A stretch of 64,000 nucleotides of DNA, taken from contig NZ_LT703004.1 in NCBI RefSeq assembly GCF_900149695.1, positions 1 through 64,000 on the forward strand. The letters run 5' to 3'. The translations under genes were made by a program, and so were the position numbers. Shown in pieces: positions 1 through 8,933 of the stretch; positions within the stretch are counted from its first letter, which is position 1; the number at the start of each line of letters is the position of its first letter. The stretch comes from Anderseniella sp. Alg231-50. Lineage in GTDB: Bacteria > Pseudomonadota > Alphaproteobacteria > Rhizobiales > Aestuariivirgaceae. The notes beneath the pieces were generated by a model, which saw only the letters and a list, made by a program, of their open reading frames with translations, was not told where the DNA came from and searched no databases.

Positions 1-2352
1 TCAGGAGGAACATTCGACGGACAGGCAGCCTTTGCCCTGTCAGTCGATCCAGACACCGGCTTTGTCACCGTCGAGCAGTATCTGTCTCTCGACCATCCAA
101 CACAGCATGACGGATCCAATACCGGACAAAGCTATGATGAAGCGCTTGACCTGTCAGGCAGCGATCTCGCCGTAACCGTCACTGTAACAGATGGCGATGG
201 CGACACCGCAATCTCCGATGCTGTGCCCGTCGGCGCACAGATCACATTCGATGATGACGGACCCTCGGCGAACGTGACTGTAAACACCACTATCATTGCG
301 GTTGATGAGTCCAAGGAAATCGATGATGGCTTGGTCAATCTAGCCGATCCTGATGACGAAGTTGGCGAAACCGATCCGTTCGGCTATGGCAACCTCATTG
401 GATACAGTAGCATTGCGGCGGCGTTGATTATATCTACTTTGCCAGCCGCTGGTGCGGATGGTCTGGCATCTGATCTTCTCAGCCTCACAGATTCCAGCGG
501 CGGCTCCTATAGCGGACAGGTTTCCGCCCTGGACCATGTTGAAACCGGCAATGACATACTGCTGTTTACCGAAGCCGGGGTAATTGTCGGCCGCGATGCG
601 GTGACGAATGAAGCTGTCTTTGCAATCGGGTTCGACGCCGGCGGCACCAACCTGGTCCTGGCCCAGTATTCGGGCATCGTGCACAGCGATACCGGCAACA
701 CCGACGAAGCGGCGTCACTAAGCGACGCGATCTTTGTCACGTCCACTGTCACCGACAATGACGGTGACGTCAGCACGGACACTTCCAGCTCCGCAATCGA
801 TATCAGATTCGAAGATGATGGACCGGAAATCGGCAATTTCACCGATGCCATAATTCCCAATGAAGTCGGGATGGTAAACGGTTTCTTCGATGCCGATTTC
901 GGCACAGACGGATTCAACGCCGCCAACACGTTCGACATTACCGGCCCTACGCTGCCGGGTATCAGCTATACCGAGACTGACCTGGGCGGCGGTGTCACCC
1001 GACTTCTCGCTGAATCATCAGATGGAACAGACGTCTTCGCGCTGACGGTCAGGGCGGACGGAACTTATGAATTCGAACTGATAACCCCGGATGCCGGATC
1101 GGACTCACAGGTCAATGTTTCAGGCATTGCTGCAGGCAACTACAGCTTCGTGGAAACCCCAGACGGTACGACAGAATTCCATCAGGTAGGAGGAAGCGGG
1201 ACAGTCAACGTTTCCGGTGGCGGTTTTGGCATCGCCAACAACTTCCTCGGCCTCGGAGAGGATGTTGAACTGGAGTTCTATGAATCCGGAAGCGTGGGGG
1301 ACAATGACCCCGGCGGCGTCTTGCTAGGCGGCCCGCTGAACCCTGACAATCGATATATCAGTGCGTTTCAGATTACCGGCGACCAGCAGGGTGGCAGCTC
1401 GCTCACCTTGCAGTGGACTGCATTCAATGACGAAACCGGACAAACTGAAACCGGAACCGTACCGCTGACAACAGCTGCCCCGGTTGTTGATATCGATCCG
1501 ACAATCGAGTTCAACCGCCTGCTTCTCGAAGGTGTCGCGCCAAGTTCGGGCCAGGGCTACCGTTTCGAGAACCTGGTTACTACCGAATCGGTGCTACCGC
1601 AGAACCTGGACCTTGAATTCTCGGTTATCGGACGCGATGGTGATGGCGATGTCACCGGCGCCAGCACCATCAATGTGTTCATCGACGCTGACACACCCAC
1701 ATTCACCCTGACTGGCACCGCCGCCGATGAAGTCCTTGCCGGCAGCAGCGTGGTGGACGCATTCAATGGCGGCGGTGGTTTCGACATAGTTGACTACAGC
1801 GATGACACCGCCGGGGTCACTGCTACTGTGAATGCCGGACCGGGAGTTGGCGGCGACGCCGCTGGAGACACCTATACGGATATAGACGGTTTCATTGGCG
1901 GCTCAGGAAACGACAATCTGACCGGTGACACCGGTGACAACTATCTGGCCGGCGGAGCAGGTACCGATACACTCATCGGCGACGACGGCGAAGATATTCT
2001 GGCCGGCGGTCTGGGCGTTGATACGCTGACGGGTGGCAGCGACGCGGATACATTCGTGCTCGATTTGTCGGCCCTCAGTGATGCAGATGTCATCACCGAC
2101 TATCTCATCGCTGACGACACAGTTGATCTGACCGAGTTGTTCACGGCGGATATTGGCGGTGGCAACCCTGCCACTGACCAGCTGAGTGACTTTGTGAACA
2201 TCGTGCAGAACGGCGCCGGCGTGGCGGATGACCTGCAGATTGATAGCGATGGTGGCGGTGACAATTTTGTAACGGTCGCCACACTGGATGCGGACGGTGG
2301 AGTAAATATACTGTATGATGACGACGGAACAGACACATCCGGTACGGTCTAA
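1..2352 (+). CDS. C-terminal part of a large T1SS-143-repeat/RTX adhesin (5' truncated by window)
   Basis: The reading frame is open from base 1, so the gene starts outside the window; the GTG at 223 is internal. The visible 783 residues contain tandem repeat units with signatures such as TDGDGDT and FEDDGP (T1SS-143 repeat type). These are followed by glycine/aspartate-rich RTX calcium-binding nonapeptides at about nt 1890-2060 (GGAGTDTLIGDDGED) and a C-terminal type I secretion target region (DADTFVLD and onward). Proteins of this build are exported by an ABC/HlyD/TolC channel and act at the cell surface in attachment or biofilm. A LapG-type protease and an HlyD-type protein follow on the opposite strand. 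This matches a LapA-like adhesin system, but the N-terminal retention and cleavage module cannot be seen here. Confidence 0.88.
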   Translation, partial: SGGTFDGQAAFALSVDPDTGFVTVEQYLSLDHPTQHDGSNTGQSYDEALDLSGSDLAVTVTVTDGDGDTAISDAVPVGAQITFDDDGPSANVTVNTTIIAVDESKEIDDGLVNLADPDDEVGETDPFGYGNLIGYSSIAAALIISTLPAAGADGLASDLLSLTDSSGGSYSGQVSALDHVETGNDILLFTEAGVIVGRDAVTNEAVFAIGFDAGGTNLVLAQYSGIVHSDTGNTDEAASLSDAIFVTSTVTDNDGDVSTDTSSSAIDIRFEDDGPEIGNFTDAIIPNEVGMVNGFFDADFGTDGFNAANTFDITGPTLPGISYTETDLGGGVTRLLAESSDGTDVFALTVRADGTYEFELITPDAGSDSQVNVSGIAAGNYSFVETPDGTTEFHQVGGSGTVNVSGGGFGIANNFLGLGEDVELEFYESGSVGDNDPGGVLLGGPLNPDNRYISAFQITGDQQGGSSLTLQWTAFNDETGQTETGTVPLTTAAPVVDIDPTIEFNRLLLEGVAPSSGQGYRFENLVTTESVLPQNLDLEFSVIGRDGDGDVTGASTINVFIDADTPTFTLTGTAADEVLAGSSVVDAFNGGGGFDIVDYSDDTAGVTATVNAGPGVGGDAAGDTYTDIDGFIGGSGNDNLTGDTGDNYLAGGAGTDTLIGDDGEDILAGGLGVDTLTGGSDADTFVLDLSALSDADVITDYLIADDTVDLTELFTADIGGGNPATDQLSDFVNIVQNGAGVADDLQIDSDGGGDNFVTVATLDADGGVNILYDDDGTDTSGTV

Positions 2353-2374
2353 GGCTATGCATGGGAGGGACAGA

Positions 2375-2746
2375 ATGCGGATTATCAAGGTGCTGAGTAC
2401 AGTTGCTGCTTTGTCAGCGCTGGCGGTTTCCCAGGTTCAGGCAGCCGATCTGTCGACGGCCGCAGGCCTTGCACAATGCGTTGGCGATTACCGCTCGGGT
2501 CTGCTCGACCTGCCGCGTCCGGATGTCGACGATGCAGTGAACGGCATGTACCAGCGTGCACTGGATGTGTCACAGCGCGAGACAACGATCGCCAGTACGT
2601 CAACGGTGTTCACCTGGTCCAATGAAGCCAAAGTCGCCTGTGCGAAAGCCATCGGGTTCCTGAAATCAGATGACGTGAACGGCTACCAGATCAGCCAGTG
2701 CGATTGCTTTTACGGCCGCATGCAGATGGCAATTGACCGAAGGTAA
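2375..2746 (+). CDS. Small secreted cysteine-containing protein of unknown function
   Basis: A 123-residue ORF starts 22 nt after the adhesin stop, with a GGAGGG ribosome site just upstream of ATG 2375. This start gives a clean Sec signal peptide (MRIIKVLSTVAALSALAVSQVQA, cut after AQA-type small residues); the longer in-frame ORF from 2315 would run back into the adhesin gene. The mature part is about 100 residues with cysteines in CVGDY, ACAKAIG and QCDCFYG contexts, suggesting disulfides. I do not recognise the family. It is co-oriented with the adhesin and converges on the LapG gene with a 6-nt gap, so an accessory periplasmic role in the adhesin system is possible but unproven. Confidence 0.7.
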   Translation: MRIIKVLSTVAALSALAVSQVQAADLSTAAGLAQCVGDYRSGLLDLPRPDVDDAVNGMYQRALDVSQRETTIASTSTVFTWSNEAKVACAKAIGFLKSDDVNGYQISQCDCFYGRMQMAIDRR

Positions 2747-2752
2747 CATCCG

Positions 2753-3763
2753 CTAATAGTGAACGTCTGACAACTCTGAACCAGCGCCTGTGCTCCCGGA
2801 CCGCGGCGGTTTTCCCTTGGACAAATGAACCGCGATACCAGGGTGCAGACTGGCCAAGCGAACCCGCGAGGCAATTTGCTGCTGCGGCGCTGGTTTTGCT
2901 GCGAGGCGCGATGAGACAGAGACACGTTTTACCGCCAGGTTCAACCATGCCCGGGACCTGTTGATCGAGTAAAGCGGCTGGTATCGCGAAACCGTCAGAT
3001 GATCGCGTACCTGCATCGACTGATTATCCAGAATCATGGTTGTGTCAGCCAGCCTGACCGACAACACGGCGTGGCCAAGACCGCTGACCACGTCACGAAC
3101 CACAACCACCTTCATATCCTTGTCACTGATGCCGAGTTGCGACAGGATGAAATACTTGGCAATCACGTAGTCTTCGCAATCACCCCGCGCACCCATGACT
3201 TCGCTGGGCCCAGCCCAGTATTCGTTGCGGCCGAACACCTTCCGGTCACTGGTGTAGCGAATGTGGCGGTTGACGTACCGGTTCACCTGATCCAGCAGGT
3301 TGCCATCAACCGGCTTGTGCTTTGACTGACCGATAATGGCCGACAGCAGCCGAACGGCCTTCCGGCACTGACGATTGTGTGCTGAACAGCTGCTCACAAG
3401 CGCAGTGTCCTTGCGCATCTTGCGAAGGGCCCTGAACCAGTGCTTTGAAGCCAGATTGATATTGGTGTCCAGTTCCAGGGAACCAAAAATCCCACCCGCG
3501 TTTACTTTTGCGGTGGCATCACTACGGTTGAGGTTCTTGGGGCTGCTGGCTGCAAACGCCGGCCCCGTCCCGCCGAGTATCAACGGCAACAGGACGATGC
3601 CTCCAGCGAGGTAGCGCAGAAACAGTCCCGGCGCGCGAAGCGTGCATTCCCGGCAATATCTTTCGTGTAAACAAGGGCTTGAAGAATTACGTCTATTTTT
3701 ATCTTTCTCTGAGTGCCTCTGCCCAAGCTTTGTTGATTGGCTTGAGCAGGTATTGCAGGACAC
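2753..3763 (-). CDS. lapG: LapG-like periplasmic transglutaminase-type cysteine protease
   Basis: This belongs to the bacterial transglutaminase-like cysteine proteinase family. In Pseudomonas, LapG cuts the N-terminal retention module of the giant adhesin LapA and releases it from the surface. The triad is visible as Cys196 (GDCEDYV), His231 (GLGHAV) and Asp246 (ILDNQ), numbered from the GTG at 3763. A hydrophobic export segment lies at about residues 48-72 (LFLRYLAGGIVLLPLILGG). GTG 3763 is the only standard start upstream of that segment. It overlaps the end of the HlyD gene by 65 nt and gives an odd cysteine-rich leader, so the true start is uncertain. No LapD-type c-di-GMP receptor is seen in the window. 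Confidence 0.82.
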   Translation of the reverse strand: MSCNTCSSQSTKLGQRHSEKDKNRRNSSSPCLHERYCRECTLRAPGLFLRYLAGGIVLLPLILGGTGPAFAASSPKNLNRSDATAKVNAGGIFGSLELDTNINLASKHWFRALRKMRKDTALVSSCSAHNRQCRKAVRLLSAIIGQSKHKPVDGNLLDQVNRYVNRHIRYTSDRKVFGRNEYWAGPSEVMGARGDCEDYVIAKYFILSQLGISDKDMKVVVVRDVVSGLGHAVLSVRLADTTMILDNQSMQVRDHLTVSRYQPLYSINRSRAWLNLAVKRVSVSSRLAAKPAPQQQIASRVRLASLHPGIAVHLSKGKPPRSGSTGAGSELSDVHY

Positions 3764-5030
3764 TCTTTTTCCCCGTTATCACGTCGACACTTGCGACCAT
3801 GCCGGGGAAGATAGAGAGTTTGTTTTTCTCGCTATCTAATTTATTCGATAAAGTTTTAACAGTGACTGTGTAGTAAACTTCGCGCGTCGCCTCATCAATC
3901 GCCGAGTCGGCCGATATCTGTTCCACCGTTCCGTCGAGGCCGCCAAAAATTGAGAAATCATAGGCCGTAATCTTGACCAGGGCCTTCTGGCCGGGGTGAA
4001 TGAAGGCAATGTCGCTCGGCCTGATTCTGGCCTCGACCAGCAGGCTTTCTTCCTGCGGCACAATTTCCACCAGCACTTGTCCGGCGCTGACGACACCACC
4101 AATGGTGTTGACATTCAACTTGTTTACAATCCCGGGTACCGGCGCTCTGATCTCGGTTCTTTCAACCTTGTCACTCGCTCCCGTGAGAGACTGATTGACT
4201 ATGGCGAGTTCGGCAATTTTGTCGCTCATCTCGCTACGCGATTTCTGTTGCATGGTCAGCATCTGATCCTGCTGCAGCGCCTCGGCTTCCCGAATAGCCG
4301 CTTCAAGGCGCGGCCGTGATTGCTCTGCACCTTGCAATTGACCGCCAATGTCGGCGATCTCACGTTGCAGCCTGATAAGGTCCGTCTTGGGAACAACGCC
4401 TGAACGCGCCAGCGGCGCTTTCAGCTTCTCTTCCTGCCGTGCCAGTTCCAGCGTTTCGGTCAGGCGTTTGACATTGACCTCAACTTCCCGCAATTCCTGC
4501 TGGCGCTGCTTGACCCGTTCGCGAAGTACGGCGACCTGTCCGTCGAGGCTGCGGCGTCGAGCATTGAACAACTCCTCCTCGGCGGCAACGGTGCGCGGGC
4601 TGGCCTTCACCATCTCAATCGGAAACTTGATGCCATTGGAAAACTCGCCGGCAGATTCCAGCTGCAGGCGATATATTTGCGCTTCGAGGCTTGCTTTCTT
4701 CGCCTGCAACTCGCCAAGGTTGGAGGCAAAGCCGGTATCGTCAATCCTGAGCAGCAGGTCGCCTTTCTGAACGATTGCTCCCTCGCGCATCATGATCTCT
4801 TCAACAATGCCGCCCTCAAGGCTCTGAACAACCTGGTTCTTGCCGGTCGGCACTACCCGCCCGTCACCACGCGCAACTTCGTCGAGCTGCGCCCAATATG
4901 CCCAGCCAAGAAACGCAGCAAACAACATGAGAATAGCAACCAGGAACAGAGTTGTCCTTCGCGGTGGGCCCTGATGGAGCGCCGCCTCATACTCCCTGGC
5001 AAACTCCAGGTCTTCTTCGTGATATCTCAT
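3699..5030 (-). CDS. Type I secretion membrane fusion protein, HlyD family
   Basis: The 443-residue protein has a short cytoplasmic N-terminus and one membrane anchor at about residues 26-46. A biotinyl-lipoyl-like half follows (VVPTGKNQVVQSLEGGIV), then a long periplasmic coiled coil from about 120 to 300, and the second lipoyl half with the C-terminal beta-barrel (TEIRAPVPGIVNKL). Such proteins bridge an inner-membrane ABC exporter to an outer-membrane TolC-type channel. The gene precedes lapG in the same direction and faces the RTX adhesin, so it probably exports that adhesin (the LapC role). The partner ABC ATPase and TolC protein are not adjacent: the next gene upstream is soxD. They must lie outside the window or elsewhere. 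Confidence 0.9.
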   Translation of the reverse strand: MRYHEEDLEFAREYEAALHQGPPRRTTLFLVAILMLFAAFLGWAYWAQLDEVARGDGRVVPTGKNQVVQSLEGGIVEEIMMREGAIVQKGDLLLRIDDTGFASNLGELQAKKASLEAQIYRLQLESAGEFSNGIKFPIEMVKASPRTVAAEEELFNARRRSLDGQVAVLRERVKQRQQELREVEVNVKRLTETLELARQEEKLKAPLARSGVVPKTDLIRLQREIADIGGQLQGAEQSRPRLEAAIREAEALQQDQMLTMQQKSRSEMSDKIAELAIVNQSLTGASDKVERTEIRAPVPGIVNKLNVNTIGGVVSAGQVLVEIVPQEESLLVEARIRPSDIAFIHPGQKALVKITAYDFSIFGGLDGTVEQISADSAIDEATREVYYTVTVKTLSNKLDSEKNKLSIFPGMVASVDVITGKKSVLQYLLKPINKAWAEALRER

Positions 5031-5126
5031 GTGTTCCCAGTATCATCGTCCAACCGTGGCGGATCCGGGCAGACTAGCGCAAAATTCACGCGGGCGCAGC
5101 TATAAGAACAGAAGATTTTCGCAGCT

Positions 5127-5789
5127 TCAATCCAGTGAGCCGGATTGTTTGTTGGCTTCGTCAGGCGTCACGTCCAGAACCCGTGCGGTGCCGGTGATCT
5201 TTACATCATCGGATTTGCAGTCTGTCATGCACGGCTCAGCTCCCTTGGCAACCACCGGTGTATCGGGGCGTGCATCTGCTACGAAATTGGCTTCGTTTGG
5301 CAGCCGTGTCTTGACGAAATTCTGTTTCGACAGTTCAAAATCCTCATCCACCACATCATTGAGATTCAACAGGTAGGCTGTGATGGCATAGACTTCGTCG
5401 GGTTCCAGCGACTGCGCCTCGCCAAACGGCATGGCGCGGTTGACATAATCGAACACAGTCGACAGGTACGGCCAGTAGGAACCGATTGTCTTGACCGGCC
5501 TTTCACTCTTCAGGCTGTCCTGCCCACCGGCCAGGACCGGCCAGCGGTCAATTCCCTCGCCGAAATCACCATGGCAGGAGGCGCACTTTTCGGCATATAT
5601 CTCTTCGCCCTGAGCCACGGTTCCCTTGCCTTCCGGCAGGCCTTTGCCGTCAGGACGTATATCGATGTCCCAGGCTGAGACTTCCGCGTCAGTTGCTTCC
5701 CGTCCGAGATCGAACTTGCCTGCCAATGCCGGCGTGGAAACCGCACACACAGTCAATGCAACCAGTGTTGATTTAAGATACTTCGACAT
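5127..5789 (-). CDS. soxD: SoxD, cytochrome c subunit of sulfane dehydrogenase SoxCD
   Basis: SoxD takes electrons from the molybdenum subunit SoxC during oxidation of the SoxY-bound sulfane sulfur in the periplasm. ATG 5789 is chosen because a GAGG site lies 6 nt upstream; it leaves a 220-residue protein with a Sec signal peptide. A c-type heme site CASCH is at about residues 69-73. The second half contains CMTDCK instead of a second CxxCH, so only one covalent heme is expected. Its start overlaps the soxC stop by 17 nt, indicating translational coupling. It is the last gene of the left-reading sox run. Confidence 0.93.
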   Translation of the reverse strand: MSKYLKSTLVALTVCAVSTPALAGKFDLGREATDAEVSAWDIDIRPDGKGLPEGKGTVAQGEEIYAEKCASCHGDFGEGIDRWPVLAGGQDSLKSERPVKTIGSYWPYLSTVFDYVNRAMPFGEAQSLEPDEVYAITAYLLNLNDVVDEDFELSKQNFVKTRLPNEANFVADARPDTPVVAKGAEPCMTDCKSDDVKITGTARVLDVTPDEANKQSGSLD

Positions 5790-7047
5790 TTTCAACCTCG
5801 CCATTGGCTTTCACATGCCAGGTCTGAATACCGTTGTTGTGGTAGATGGAATTGGTCCCGCGCTCGGCCCGCAGCTGATTTTTTGTCGGCTGGACGTAGC
5901 CGGTTGAATCCATGGCCCGTGACTGCATCAGCAATGGCGATCCGTCCCAGTCGAAATCGAGGTAAAAGCGATGCATTGACTTGTCGAGGCTCGGCCCGTC
6001 GATGCGCGCCGGCATCCAGTTGCGACCGCCGTCGATGGAAACATCCACCCGGTCGATGGTGCCGCGCCCGGACCAAGCGACGCCAGTGATTACGGTCTGG
6101 CCCTTCTTGTGCAACAGCGGAGCTTGCGGACTGGGATTTGTGATCACGGATTTCGCGTCCATCTCCCAGGTGAAACGCCGCGCCTTGCCGTTCTCCAGAA
6201 GGTCGGTGTATTTCGAGGTTTCCTCGCGGTGGTGCCAGGGCTCGTCGCCGACTTCCAGGCGACGCAACCACTTGACCCACATATTGCCTTCCCAGCCCGG
6301 CACGACCAGGCGAAGCGGATACCCCTGCTCCGGGCGCAACGCTTCGCCGTTCATCTTGAAGGCGACAAGACAATCCTGCATGGCCTTGTCCAGCGGAATG
6401 GAGCGCGTCATGGCAGATGCATCAGCGCCTTCCGGCATGATCCACTTTCCGTTGGTTTTCACGCCTGCCTCTTCCAGAAGCAGTTTCAGCGGCACGCCGG
6501 TATACATCACATTGTGAATCATGCCGTGGGTGAACTGGCAGCCATTGAGCTGGGCGCCACGCCATTCCATGCCGGAATTGGCGGCGCATTCGAGAAAATA
6601 CACCCGGTTTTCCCGCGGGAACCGCATGATGTCAGCCATGGTGAAGACAATCTGCTTGTCGACGAGGCCGTTGATCATCAACCGGTGTTCGGCAGGGTCA
6701 ACCTCGGCTATGCCTGCATGATGGCGCTCAAAGCACAGACCGTTGGGAGTGATGATGCCATCCAGGTCATGCAGCGGCGTGAAATTGACCGATGAGATCG
6801 GGTCCGCGGTGAGCCAGGCAACATTGCGGCGCACAACCGATTTTTCAAATTCGGACGGATGACCATAGGGACGTGCATCAACGCCATCGCCAAGGTACTG
6901 GTTCCAGTCTTTCTTCTCCAGAATGGCGGCCTCGCCGTCACCGGCACGGGCCTTGCCGGCGATGGCAGCGCCACCAAGGGCAAGCCCTGCCCCCAGGAAA
7001 CGGCGGCGGCTGGTTGTCGTTTTCGGATACCCTGAATCATCAGACAT
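5773..7047 (-). CDS. soxC: SoxC, molybdopterin sulfane dehydrogenase subunit
   Basis: This is a sulfite-oxidase-family molybdenum protein. It has a twin-arginine signal (SRRRFLGAG, residues 13-21), the molybdenum-binding cysteine in FLECAANSG (about Cys154) and a C-terminal Mo-co dimerisation domain. With SoxD it oxidises the SoxY-cysteine-S-sulfane intermediate so that thiosulfate goes to sulfate without stored sulfur. ATG 7047 is preferred over GTG 7056 because GAGGAG lies about 8 nt upstream of it. The intergenic stretch upstream holds a perfect ATTC-N8-GAAT operator at 7081-7096, so soxCD probably has its own SoxR-controlled promoter. Confidence 0.95.
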   Translation of the reverse strand: MSDDSGYPKTTTSRRRFLGAGLALGGAAIAGKARAGDGEAAILEKKDWNQYLGDGVDARPYGHPSEFEKSVVRRNVAWLTADPISSVNFTPLHDLDGIITPNGLCFERHHAGIAEVDPAEHRLMINGLVDKQIVFTMADIMRFPRENRVYFLECAANSGMEWRGAQLNGCQFTHGMIHNVMYTGVPLKLLLEEAGVKTNGKWIMPEGADASAMTRSIPLDKAMQDCLVAFKMNGEALRPEQGYPLRLVVPGWEGNMWVKWLRRLEVGDEPWHHREETSKYTDLLENGKARRFTWEMDAKSVITNPSPQAPLLHKKGQTVITGVAWSGRGTIDRVDVSIDGGRNWMPARIDGPSLDKSMHRFYLDFDWDGSPLLMQSRAMDSTGYVQPTKNQLRAERGTNSIYHNNGIQTWHVKANGEVENVEVS

Positions 7048-7080
7048 GAGCGTCACTCCTCGTGCTGATTCACATTATAC

Positions 7081-7096
7081 ATTCATTTATATGAAT
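7081..7096. promoter_or_regulatory. Putative SoxR (ArsR-type) operator upstream of soxC
   Basis: ATTCATTTATATGAAT is a perfect ATTC-N8-GAAT inverted repeat in the AT-rich 66-nt gap between soxB and soxC. It sits 34 nt upstream of the chosen soxC start. The same pattern recurs at 11217-11232 and, with one mismatch, at 12644-12659. From memory, this form is the operator type reported for the SqrR/BigR branch of ArsR persulfide sensors, and soxR at 13126 encodes a member of that type. Confidence 0.6.
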
Positions 7097-7113
7097 ATAA
7101 AAGCCCAAAGGCA

Positions 7114-8811
7114 TTACATATTCACCTTCACTGTCGGCTGGTCGGGCAATGACACCACCTGTTTGGAGGTGATGTGTTTCTCCATCAGGTCATAGATGGC
7201 AGGGCCCTCGACGTTTTCGTTGACCGATGCCCAGCCGCCGACGACATATTTCTTGTCTGCCTCCAGCGGTTCTCCTGTGGACATCAGGCGCATGTCGGAG
7301 ATGCGCCCGCCCATACCTTCATTGGGCGAGCAGGTGTAACTCATGCCGCCAACCCGGACCATGTCGCCGCCCTGCTGGAAGAACGGGTCCTTGTTGAACA
7401 GGTTGTCGCAGACATCCTCGAGAATTTCCTTCATCTGCGTACCGGTGAACTCAAGCCGGTACACGGACGGGTAACTCATGGAGGTTTCGGTGTAGAGATC
7501 ATCGATGGTGATGTCCTGGCCCGGCAACAGAGTGGTACCCCACCTGAAGCCCGGCGACAGGGCAATCTGCGTGTCGCGCTGTTCGATGATGCCCTGGCAG
7601 ATCAGGTCATCCCAGGTGCCGTTGAAATTGCCGCGCCGGTACAGAAGACCCTCGGTCTTGCCGATGACCCGGTTCAATTCGACCTCGTGCGGTTTGCGCA
7701 CTTCGTCGATCTTGGCAGCCATCTCGGCATCGGGGGTAACGACGTCGGAAAACACCGGGATCAGGTTGGACGAATGTCCAACCACCTTGCCGTCTCTGAC
7801 CTCAAGATCAATCCGGCCGAGATACTTGCCGTGCGAACCCGACGACAGCAGCAGCGTACTGCCGATTTCAATGGCCTGCGGGATGGCATCGTGGGTATGG
7901 CCTGTCACAATGACATCAATTCCGCTGACCACGCCTGCCAGCTTGCGATCAACATCAAACCCGTCATGGGACAGCAGCACCACGACCTCGGCACCGTCAG
8001 CACGGGCCTTGTCGACATTTTCCTGAAGCGTATCGGGCCTGATGCCAAATGACCATTTCGGGAACATCCAGCGCGGGTTGGCGATCGGCGTATAGGGCAT
8101 GGCCTGACCGATGACGGCCACCTTCACGCCGCCCTTTTCAAACATGGCGGTGCTTTCAAACACCGGCTCATCCCACTCATTGTCAAAGATGTTGGAGGCC
8201 AGGAAAGCGTAGCCCATGTCGTCGATGATTTCCTTGACCCGGTCCTCACCGAAAGTGAATTCCCAATGCCCGACCATGGCATCGGGCTTGAGCAGCTTCA
8301 TGCAGTCGACCATGTCCTGGCCGTTCGACTTCAGCGATGTGTATGAGCCCTGCCAGGTGTCGCCACCGTCCAGAAACAGCACCTTGTCGTCACCGCGCTC
8401 CGCGCGGATTGCCTTGACCAGGGTTGCTGTCCGGTCCAGCCCGCCAAGACGGCCATAGGCGCGGGCCAGTTCTTCATAATCGACCATGGTATGGGCGTAG
8501 GCGAGCGGCGAGCCCTTCTCGATGCCGAAGTGCGTGAGGAACGCCTCACCGACCAGATGCGGAGGAATGCCGGCGTAATCCCCGATACCGATATTGGTGT
8601 CCGGCGGGCGAAAATAGACCGGCTTCAACTGGGCATGCACATCGGTGAAATGCAGCAGGGTGATCTGACCCTTGGAGTCGAATTTCAACAGGTCATCCTG
8701 CGTCAGTTTCTGCTGCGCCAGCGCGCGGGTAACGTTTGCACCATACCCCGCAACACCAAGTGCGGCACCAGCGTTGACGGTGTACTGCAGAAAATCACGT
8801 CTGGTAAACAT
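7114..8811 (-). CDS. soxB: SoxB, dimanganese thiosulfohydrolase
   Basis: SoxB hydrolyses the sulfonate from the SoxY-cysteine-S-thiosulfonate adduct and releases sulfate. It is a calcineurin-like metallophosphatase plus 5'-nucleotidase C-terminal domain protein of 565 residues, the usual SoxB size. It has a twin-arginine leader (TRRDFLQY). Metal motifs are FTDVHAQ near residue 55, LDGGDTW, GHWEFTFG (the SoxB-specific variant of GNHE) and GHTHDA. ATG 8811 is chosen over GTG 8817 because GAGG is 9 nt upstream. It is separated from soxA by an intrinsic terminator, so its transcription depends on read-through or on a promoter in the 8812-8876 gap. Confidence 0.96.
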   Translation of the reverse strand: MFTRRDFLQYTVNAGAALGVAGYGANVTRALAQQKLTQDDLLKFDSKGQITLLHFTDVHAQLKPVYFRPPDTNIGIGDYAGIPPHLVGEAFLTHFGIEKGSPLAYAHTMVDYEELARAYGRLGGLDRTATLVKAIRAERGDDKVLFLDGGDTWQGSYTSLKSNGQDMVDCMKLLKPDAMVGHWEFTFGEDRVKEIIDDMGYAFLASNIFDNEWDEPVFESTAMFEKGGVKVAVIGQAMPYTPIANPRWMFPKWSFGIRPDTLQENVDKARADGAEVVVLLSHDGFDVDRKLAGVVSGIDVIVTGHTHDAIPQAIEIGSTLLLSSGSHGKYLGRIDLEVRDGKVVGHSSNLIPVFSDVVTPDAEMAAKIDEVRKPHEVELNRVIGKTEGLLYRRGNFNGTWDDLICQGIIEQRDTQIALSPGFRWGTTLLPGQDITIDDLYTETSMSYPSVYRLEFTGTQMKEILEDVCDNLFNKDPFFQQGGDMVRVGGMSYTCSPNEGMGGRISDMRLMSTGEPLEADKKYVVGGWASVNENVEGPAIYDLMEKHITSKQVVSLPDQPTVKVNM

Positions 8812-8876
8812 GGCCACAAACCTCGGTAAAGTTCAGTTTTTTCGGCGTTTTCCCGGGCCAAATCCGGCACTTGGGT

Positions 8877-8912
8877 AAAAAAAGGGTGGGCATCTAATGA
8901 AAAATGCCCACC
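8877..8912 (-). terminator. Intrinsic terminator between soxA and soxB
   Basis: On the minus strand a perfect 9-bp stem (GGTGGGCAT / ATGCCCACC, plus-strand arms 8885-8893 and 8904-8912) with a 10-nt loop is followed directly by seven T residues (plus-strand A run 8877-8883). It lies just downstream of the soxA stop. It should partly or fully end the soxXYZA transcript before soxB. Confidence 0.8.
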
Positions 8913-8933
8913 GCAAGCGTTGTCATATGACGA

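Noticed and set aside
1-338. GTG at 223 as the true start of the adhesin gene
   Set aside because: The frame is open and repeat-like all the way to base 1, with a T1SS-143 unit spanning the GTG, so it is an internal codon.
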